Assembly: GCA_029706075.1 (NCBI GenBank)
Contig: JAINUG010000005.1
Coordinates: 7,491,001 to 7,555,000 of the forward strand
DNA: 64,000 bases
DNA from: Aldrovandia affinis
Taxonomy: Eukaryota > Chordata > Actinopteri > Notacanthiformes > Halosauridae
Reading direction: 5' to 3'
The notes beneath the pieces are model-generated. The model had not been told where the DNA came from. It saw only the letters and a program-made list of their open reading frames with translations, and did not search any database. Made by a program: the position numbers and the translations under genes. This document shows, piece by piece, positions 57,425 to 64,000 of the stretch (its first letter is position 1; the number at the start of each line of letters is the position of its first letter).

Positions 57425-57790
57425 GCCCCGTTTACACTAGTCTTTTTATGTGACATATACCCGATTCCTTCCATATCCGGTGCGTGTCACATTCAGAAGA
57501 TTCTAGTCTAAACACAAGAAATTGGATATGTCTTGGATGTTTCCAAATCTTATATGACCCACATCTGGAGCTAGTCTGTGTCGTATCCCATCGGTATAGA
57601 ATATGAGTGTAAATGCTCCGATGCATCTTGTCCTTTTGACAACATTCTAGTGAGAAATAACATCTCATAATAAGCGTTGACATATTCCATTGTTGGCAAG
57701 TCCATTGTTTGCGCTCTGTCAAAAGTGCCGATGTGTATTGTTGACGTCTGCGCTTGAATTTGACTCACACCTTCCATATAAACAGCATTT
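57425..57790. mobile_element. Degenerate relative of the Harbinger-like element
   Basis: GGCCCCGTTTACACTAGTC, ACATATACCCGATTCCTTCC and later AAAAGTGCCGATGTG echo the termini of 56366-57377. The other end was not found. Confidence 0.4.
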
Positions 57791-58679
57791 ACTTATTTGT
57801 TACTGCAATCCCTTCTCATTTGTTTGTGTCATTTACTGGCTTTGTGCACCATCATTGCAGTACTTTGACAGCACAAGTTGCTAGCTAATTTACCTCAGGG
57901 AACCAAACAAACTATAACAAAACAATTCCTATGGCAATGTCTAAAAAGGTTCAGAGGGTGAAAGTGGCCATAAGTAACCCTGAAGGACTATAGAGCGGTC
58001 TGTCTTGCCTGAAGCTGTCGAGGAGATTCAAGATAAATTGCTGAAGTAGCAAGCTGCAGTAGAGGAACACAAACATTTTTTATGTTAAGCCACATATCTA
58101 GCTAGATAAGCAGCATACTACACAAGATTGTTTCAACTGTTGTTCTGTCATATGTTTATGATGTTACTTCAAATGTTTCTCCTCTTCATTGGCATTATAT
58201 TCCTATGCTGTAATGCAATGTTTACTTCTATTTTCCATTACTTCTTTCCCTGATCTGTAAATGCACGTTTTCTTTTTCTCGTGCTTCCCTCCCTTTGTGC
58301 CTGGTTGCTGCTATGCCTAGCCATTTCTTGGTGCTTTGTGATTGGGACTTGTAAGCCTACCATATTTCTTTGAACCTTTTTTATGGCTGCCTCATACTGC
58401 AAAATTGCAAATGAGGGCATTTAATTTCTTTTATTTTGTAATTATAACGTCTTAGCAAATTGGTCGCTAATGTGTTGGTATAACCAACGACTGCAAAAGT
58501 GCTGAATTATAGTGACTGTTGTTGCACTGCTACTATTTCCTTAGTAAATCTGGCTCAATTTACTTCAATTGACCAGCGGGGGTCCCTGGTGTGTGGCCCG
58601 GCTGACTGAATCCCTCCCTTCCCTGGGTGATGCTACTGTCAATAATGTGTCGCCCTGCGGGGCTGATGGTCACAGTCGG

Positions 58680-58925
58680 TACTCATCCTATGGAGAAGCA
58701 TTTCTATCCTGATGGAAGTGGTCTCTTCCAGGGTGACACAATGCCCCCATCCACAGGGCACAAGTGGATGGGGGCATTGGACTGCAACCCTCCAGTAGAG
58801 TTCCAGACACTTGTACAATCTAGGCTAAGGTGCACTGAAGCTGTTTTGGCGGCTCATGGTAGCTCAACGCCCTATTAAGACACTATGTTGGTGTTTCCTT
58901 TTTTTTGCCAGTTACCTGTAGATCA
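58680..58925 (+). mobile_element. Tc1 remnant, third copy of its family
   Basis: ACTCATCCTATGGAGAAGCA to GGCAGTTACC-like end: FYPDGSGLFQ is readable at about 58702-58735. It ends GTGTTTCCTTTTTTTTGCCA followed by GTTACCTGTAG. This copy has no SINE at the place where 893-1632 carries one. Confidence 0.8.
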
Positions 58926-58987
58926 GAACTTTACTGGTTTATTACATTAATGGGGTTTTTATTTACCAACATCCACCCCTTGCCCAG

Positions 58988-59151
58988 GTGTATCTGGAGG
59001 GTTTCCATGGCGATACCTCGGAGACGTTCCTGATGGGCGAGGTGGATGAGCGTGGCAGGAGGCTGGTGGAGGCGGCGCGGAGGTGTCGGGATGAGGCTGT
59101 CGCCGCCTGCAGGCCCGGGGCCCCTCTCTGCATCATAGGGAACATGATCAG
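58988..59151 (+). CDS. METAP1D: METAP1D exon 6 (second metal-ligand Asp)
   Basis: The 164-nt exon after TTGCCCAG encodes residues 179-232 plus two bases, then GTGTGC. VYLEGFHGDTSETFLMGEVD contains Asp187 (HGDTS), which corresponds to E. coli Asp108, the second metal-bridging aspartate. The rest (RRLVEAARRCRDEAVAACRP, then GAPLCIIGNMI) matches the helix that follows in human METAP1D. Codon use is GC-rich, in contrast with the introns. Long frames on the other strand are shadows. Confidence 0.97.
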
Positions 59152-59639
59152 GTGTGCCGCGGGGTCCAGAGCAGCATGTGGGCTGCCAAATGGGAGATGG
59201 GTTATTGGGGGAGGGGGGTTGGTGCCCAGCTGATGACACGGTTGGTGACAGAGGCTCATCATTTCTACTTGAGATGAGTATTTTAGCTGCCGGCGCTGCA
59301 ATGCCTGATTGCCTTCCCTGGAAAGATGTCTCTGAGATTACCGGTCCCGAGGGGTCAGCAGCCACACATGTATGAACAGTTTAAGGTTTGTCAGAAGAAA
59401 TTGCAGTTTTGTGGTGGTGGGGGTTGGGGGGTTGAGAGAGAGGGAGATTTGCAATGCTCTGAAAGCGGACAACAACCAGGATTAAATGGATCAGAAGATA
59501 TAACAAATGAAACTCTAATAAACCCCTGGTGCAGCGGTGTGATTATTACTCAGGTGTCTGTAAGGTGTGGGCCCTGAAAACAGGTAGTGGTTTATCTTTT
59601 ACAGAGGCGTTCTGGAAACTACGTGCTGTGGGAATGGCG

Positions 59640-60520
59640 TGCTAAAAGTACACAAAGAAGATATCCCACTCACCAGATAATTCCCCTCTTGTCTTGACAG
59701 CACTCTTGCCCTCGGGTCACATTTAAGGATCATTGCATCGCTGCAAGTGGTTTTGATTAAAAATGATTTCTCTTTTACCTCTTACAAGGAAAAAGAGGTG
59801 TCAAGTCAGCTTTTACCTCAAAGCCGATTCAAGCGCGCCGTGCATCTTGCTGGGCTTTTTTTCCGGAAGTATGAATAGGACTTGGCGCAGGATGTTCATA
59901 TGTCTTCACGGCCATGTGTGTAGAGCGACAAACGCATTCCATTTTTTTCTCTCAGAGATTGAAATTATAGGCTAGCTCCTCCTCTCAAAATGGGAGTCCC
60001 ATCTTTCTTTTCTATGGGGGAGGAAATGTTGAATCTGACACCTACTGGGAAAACGGAAAAAAAAAGGAATGCATATCTTGCTGTCTCCCTGTCCGCCAGC
60101 ATAATGGAATTGAAATTTTAATGCAGTTGTAGTCGTGTGCAAATGGAAAAAGTCGATCGACAGTAGCTCCTCATATTTGTGAACACCCGTGGGTTTAATG
60201 TACTCTAGACTGCTGGCATTCTTGTGTTCATTCTAACAAAATCTGTTCTGCGGTACAAAGGCGAGGAAAAGCTCTGAATGATTCTCAGAGAATTCTATCA
60301 AACCCCAGCGTTCATAGCAAAGTCTAAAGGGCATGTCAGTCCTGTCTGAAGTAATTATCCTTTTCCTGCCACTGAACAACAAATGGTCACTAACTACCGG
60401 GGAGCGTGTGCAGGGGCCCAACTCATCAATAGGAAAGAGGAAAAAGGACTTCATTTCCAAGCAGCTGTCTATCTGCTTTTATCACACTTTGTTGTTCTCC
60501 GTGGTCATTTATCTCTGCCT
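59640..60520. promoter_or_regulatory. Candidate conserved non-coding block (intron 6, left)
   Basis: Repeat-free, non-coding, GC-balanced sequence has homeodomain-like words, for example AGATAATTCCCC (about 59677) and GTAATTATCC (60351-60360). No protein-like frame is seen. Conservation cannot be tested here. Confidence 0.35.
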
Positions 60521-60524
60521 TGTT

Positions 60525-61164
60525 GAAGTGTGTGTGTGTTTGTGTGTGTGCGCATCTGCACGTCATTGTATGTGTGTGTGTTTGTGTGTGTGTGTGTTTT
60601 TTTGTGTGCATGTCTGTGCGTCATTGTGTGTGTGCGTGTGTATGCGTGCATCTGTACATCATTGTTTGTGTGTATGTGTGCGTGTGTGCGCGTCTGTTCA
60701 TCATTTTGTGTGTGTGTGAGCATCTGTGTGCATGCATGCGTGTGTGTATATGTGTGCACGTCTGTACGTCATTGTGTGTGCGCGTCTGCGGGTCACGTGC
60801 GTATGTGTTTTTGTGCATGCACGTCATTGTGTGTGTGGGTTTGTGTGAATTCTTGTGTGCATGTGTGTGTGCGCATCTGTGCATCATTTTGTGTGTGTGT
60901 GCGTATGTTTTTTGTGTGTGCGCGTCATTGTGTGTGGGGTTTTTGTGTCTGCGTCATTGTGTTTGTGTATGTGCTTGTGTGTGTGTGTGCATGTGTGTGT
61001 TTTTGTATGTGCGCGTCTGCGGGTCATTGTGTGTTTTGTGTGCGTGTGCGCATCTGCGCGTCATTGTGTGTGTGTTTTTGTGTGTGCGTGTTTTTGTGTG
61101 TGTGCATCTGCACATCATTTTGTGAGCGCACGTGTGTGTATATGTGTTTTTGTGCATACGCTTC

Positions 61165-61205
<41 letters not shown>

Positions 61206-61300
61206 ATGTGCGTGTGTGTGCATCATTGTGTGTGTGTGCGCGTCTGCGCCTCATTGTGTGTGTGCGGGTGCGTGTGTGTGTGCACGAGGGAGACTGTGTG
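60525..61300. repeat. 780-bp GT-rich variant repeat
   Basis: A long TG array is broken by recurring variants of GCGCATCTGCACGTCATTGT at roughly 35-70 nt intervals. It is strongly purine-pyrimidine alternating on one strand. It gives open frames up to 261 codons of Cys/Val, which are artefacts. Confidence 0.95.
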
Positions 61301-61539
61301 TATGACCTGCATTAACATATTCATTCATAGCATTACACCATTTTTAAGTCTCGTCTTTTTTGTTACTATTTAGCACTTTGTATTGTTCACATAATTCCCC
61401 TTTCTAGGTCTCTGTGTCCCCCCTTTCAGAGAAACCCATGAATGGAAGGAAAATTATCACAATTACTCATATAATTGAGCTATCTTTGTAGTGAGCACAG
61501 CTCCAGTATCCTTTTTTCCATCAGGAAAAAATGGTTTCA

Positions 61540-61784
61540 TTATAAGGGTTTTTCATATTCCCTGACACGGGGCTCTGCCAAGGGCCTGGCGCGTGGATGA
61601 GATGCGGCGGGAACAGGGCGGACCATTAAGGCCACAGTGGGAATAATTATCCCCACTATGGAAAGAGCATCAAGACCCCTTTTCTCTTCAACCCCCCAGT
61701 GAAAATGCACTGTCCACAGCTTTTAGTCACAAAGAAATTTAATAAATGGAGCTTCCACCTTTTACTCATACTAAAAAAGAAAGA

Positions 61785-61825
<41 letters not shown>

Positions 61826-62200
61826 AAGAGAAAGAGAAAGAGAGACTTGTATCAACATGACAATTTTCCATCATTAAGACTAATGACAGGCTCGGACCGT
61901 GGGGATCAAGGGGGAACACAAAAAGGAGAGCGCATTCAGGTGTCGGCTGAGTGCTGACCTCCTTCCTGTCTTTGTTGGCCACTTAACTCTTAACAAAAAC
62001 TAAAAAGGGCCGCCGTGCAGAAGGGCTTCGAGACAGCTGAGCTCCAAACATCCTTCACTAGGCCACAAAAGTGTTTAATTGGGAAAGTTTCCAGTTTGTC
62101 AGGGACATAATTTGCCCAGGCGTACGCTGCCGTTAATCACTCATTGTTTTAAAAATAAATGGAAAAAACTAAATACGTAGTTTACATGGTTATTTTACAT
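61540..62200. promoter_or_regulatory. Candidate conserved non-coding block (intron 6, right)
   Basis: Repeat-poor non-coding sequence contains a 22-bp palindrome AGTGGGAATAATTATCCCCA CT at 61636-61657 around TAATTA, a GTTAATCACTCATTG word near 62131, and a GA array at 61790-61846. It is a plausible enhancer. Function is inferred only. Confidence 0.35.
61790..61846. repeat. GA/AAAGAG simple repeat
   Basis: A pure AG array of about 30 nt is followed by AAAGAG units. Confidence 0.95.
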
Positions 62201-62927
62201 TTTGCGTTTTCCTTCCTCCCCACAACAGTCATTCCTGTTCTTAAAACCAGCTGTTTAAAATCCGAACAGAGCCTCTGTTCTATTGGGAATTATTTGGGTT
62301 GATTCAGTTGCTGCCGAGGTTGCAAGTTTAATGCCCAGCTCTCTCAACATTTTGCAAATGGCTACCTACAACTCGAGGATGAAAAAAATGATTGAATGTA
62401 TGACTGGTTTCTTCATGGTTGGTGCACTAAGTGACTGCCGTTTATAGCGACTCCCTTTCGGTGACGCCTAATTCCCAAGTAATTTAACATCTTTGGGCCA
62501 ATTGTTGGCAGGTGGTAGGCATTCAGTCTTGCCCAGACCCTTGCTGCTGTTGTAGTGGGGAGCCCGTTTGGTTTTGTGGGGTATATTAACTGGGGTATAT
62601 TCTATACTGCTGGCCAGAGCTTTACAACAGTATGGCACTCACTGGACTTGGGCTGGAGATGAGCATGTATCTCTGTTCTCGGGGGGTCAGACGCTCACCT
62701 GTGTGATTTGCACCGATCAAAGGAGGCCTAAAATGTCCATTGTTGTAGAATGTGCTACATTCTTCTTGGATTGCATCACTGGGTACACTGTTCATCTGAC
62801 TTTTGTTCATAATTTTTTTTTTTTATGTGTCAATGTTTAAAATGATTGTAAAAATGACGTCACTGGCCTTTGTGCAATCACTGTAACAAGGCTTTTGGAA
62901 AGATAAGGAATGATAACTGCAATATGT

Positions 62928-62951
62928 GGGGTGGGTGGGTGGGTGAGGGGG
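62928..62951 (+). other. Potential G-quadruplex
   Basis: GGGGTGGGTGGGTGGGTGAG followed by GGGG gives five G-runs with one- or two-base loops on the + (transcribed RNA) strand, a strong sequence match to the quadruplex pattern. Confidence 0.7.
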
Positions 62952-63769
62952 TGTCCCATCATGCTCCAATGACAGCCGTCCCCTCCTGCTCCAGCAGGAA
63001 GGTCATCCTAATGCTCCAGGAATTGAGAGGTCACTAAATGGCCAGCAGAAGTGCAGGTGTACCCAGTGAATGCACCAGCAGGGTCTGGAGATAATTAAGT
63101 TTGCCTGATCTCTTCAAGATTGCTGGTGTAGAATTTTGTTTAACCCTGTGAGAACTGGTATTGCAAACATGCGACACTGCAAGAAAAAGGCAGAAAACTG
63201 TTGAAGCCTCAGCATTTGTGTAGGGGAACCATCACAGACGCATACAAAATTTGGAGACCCCCAGCTATATCGATTTTGCATTGAATTTCTGAAATACACA
63301 CAGCAGACAAACAACAAACAACTTCTGCCACCTGCAAACCTTTTTGTTGTAAAGACATTTTGTTGTAGGAAATGCATAGATTTAAGGGGTGAATATACAT
63401 GTTTACTTCTCTTTATGTTTTGAGTTGCAGTAATAGTATTTCAGTCATGTGTTTTTAGGTGTTTCTTCAGTTGCAATGTTGTAAAGCTCTGTTAAGGTCT
63501 CTTCAATGCCAAAAATGTAAGAACTGATTCTCTGGGACTCTGGATATTTAACAGAGTCCGGCATTACTTTCCAAGTATTGCAGTGCACAGTTACAGACAT
63601 GCTGTTGTATTTGGAAAATATATAGAAACAACAATTCTCCCTAAGACATAACCTTGCAAAAGGTTGCACTTGCAAAAGGCACTTTTTTAATTAATGCTGT
63701 AGAATCACGGGATCAATTTTCCTTTTCCTGTAACAATTCTGTTTTCTTTTTTTTGTGTTATTTTTCTAG

Positions 63770-63867
63770 CCGGATAGCAGACTCCTATGGGTTCCAGGTG
63801 TGCCCATATTTCATTGGACATGGCATTGGATCGTATTTCCATGGCCACCCAGAGATATGGCATCATG
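63770..63867 (+). CDS. METAP1D: METAP1D exon 7 (active-site histidine); gene continues off the window
   Basis: The 98-nt exon after TTTTCTAG completes Ser233 and encodes residues 234-265: SYGFQVCPYFIGHGIGSYF, then HGHPEIWHH, and one base before GTAAGA. GHGIG holds His250 (E. coli His171, metal ligand), and His257 corresponds to E. coli His178, which binds the substrate. The exons with the two glutamate ligands (E. coli Glu204 and Glu235) and the stop codon lie beyond position 64000, so the gene is partial here. Confidence 0.97.
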
Positions 63868-64000
63868 GTAAGATGTTTTTTATGCCATTACTCTGAATGA
63901 CAAATTCATTTAAATACTTTTTTTCCCCCATTGGCACAACACGTTTCTTTAATGCTTCAGATTCTGAGCTCATTGACATAAGAATCAATATAGGCCAGAA

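Larger units (their letters stand above)
50286..58987 (+). other. METAP1D: METAP1D intron 5 (8.7 kb)
   Basis: It contains a minisatellite, two Tc1-derived elements, a hAT MITE, an A-run, a candidate conserved block (52650-53285), a SINE, a Harbinger-like element and a Tc1 remnant, listed separately. Positions 51562-52566 and 57791-58679 show nothing recognisable. Confidence 0.8.
59152..63769 (+). other. METAP1D: METAP1D intron 6 (4.6 kb)
   Basis: It contains two candidate conserved blocks (59640-60520 and 61540-62200), a long GT-variant array, a GA array and a G-run cluster. No transposon is recognised, which is unusual beside introns 1 and 5. Positions 62201-63769 hold nothing else recognisable. 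Confidence 0.75.

Noticed and set aside
58931-59365. 144- and 112-codon minus-strand frames
   Set aside because: They are antisense shadows of METAP1D exon 6, whose GC-rich codons keep the opposite strand open.
60520-61373. Open frames of 172-261 codons on the + strand rich in Cys and Val
   Set aside because: They are translations of the GT-rich array. They occur in several frames at once, and the composition is set by the repeat.
1-64000. Bacterial-type defence, biosynthetic or phage system
   Set aside because: The window is plainly vertebrate nuclear DNA with spliced genes. No operon, ribosome binding site pattern or such protein family was seen.

Overview
The window is nuclear DNA of a vertebrate, most likely a teleost fish. 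Small exons with GT-AG borders sit in long introns. The intron filler is typical of fish: several Tc1/mariner families, hAT and piggyBac MITEs, tRNA-headed SINEs, an L1 and CR1/L2-like LINE pieces, CA/GT arrays and many CTAG-type words. The species cannot be named from the sequence. No bacterial operon, CRISPR array, prophage or bona fide RNA gene is visible.

Two protein genes are present, both on the + strand and head to tail. Positions 198-314 and 5673-5840 are the last two coding exons of HAT1 (histone acetyltransferase 1), followed by a 3' UTR with an AATAAA at 6188. About 1.75 kb after the HAT1 stop codon METAP1D begins (mitochondrial methionine aminopeptidase 1D). Its exon 1 lies at 7588-7627 next to an E-box and a YY1/TISU-like start. 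Exons 2-7 lie at 46002, 47757, 48728, 50243, 58988 and 63770. All seven METAP1D exons join in phase and encode residues 1-265. The arginine-rich presequence and four of the conserved catalytic or metal residues are in the window (His159, Asp176, Asp187, His250). The last exons, with the two glutamate ligands, lie past the right edge. In other vertebrates this gene pair is followed by DLX1/DLX2.

METAP1D intron 1 (about 38 kb) is mostly a repeat graveyard. It holds a complete Tc1 element (12652-14127), a solo LTR with a perfect 5-bp target duplication (15001-15462), several hAT MITEs, and an L1 on the minus strand (28022-32692) that carries a piggyBac-type MITE and a SINE inside it. It also holds a CR1/L2-like reverse transcriptase relic, another Tc1 with a duplicated terminus (39109-40497), a tail-to-tail SINE pair, a CpG-rich block (43780-44110) and a perfect 38-bp minisatellite (44185-44416). 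Introns 5 and 6 hold more transposons and two long simple or variant repeats. They also contain three blocks that look single-copy, with homeodomain-type TAATTA words, and these are candidate regulatory elements.

HAT1 acetylates newly made histone H4 in the cytoplasm and nucleus. METAP1D removes initiator methionine in mitochondria. They share no pathway, and their adjacency is ancestral synteny, not an operon. I found no undescribed biological system. The most notable signals are the modular SINE families that share one body and tail under different tRNA-like heads, the start-codon architecture of METAP1D, and the candidate non-coding elements in its introns.
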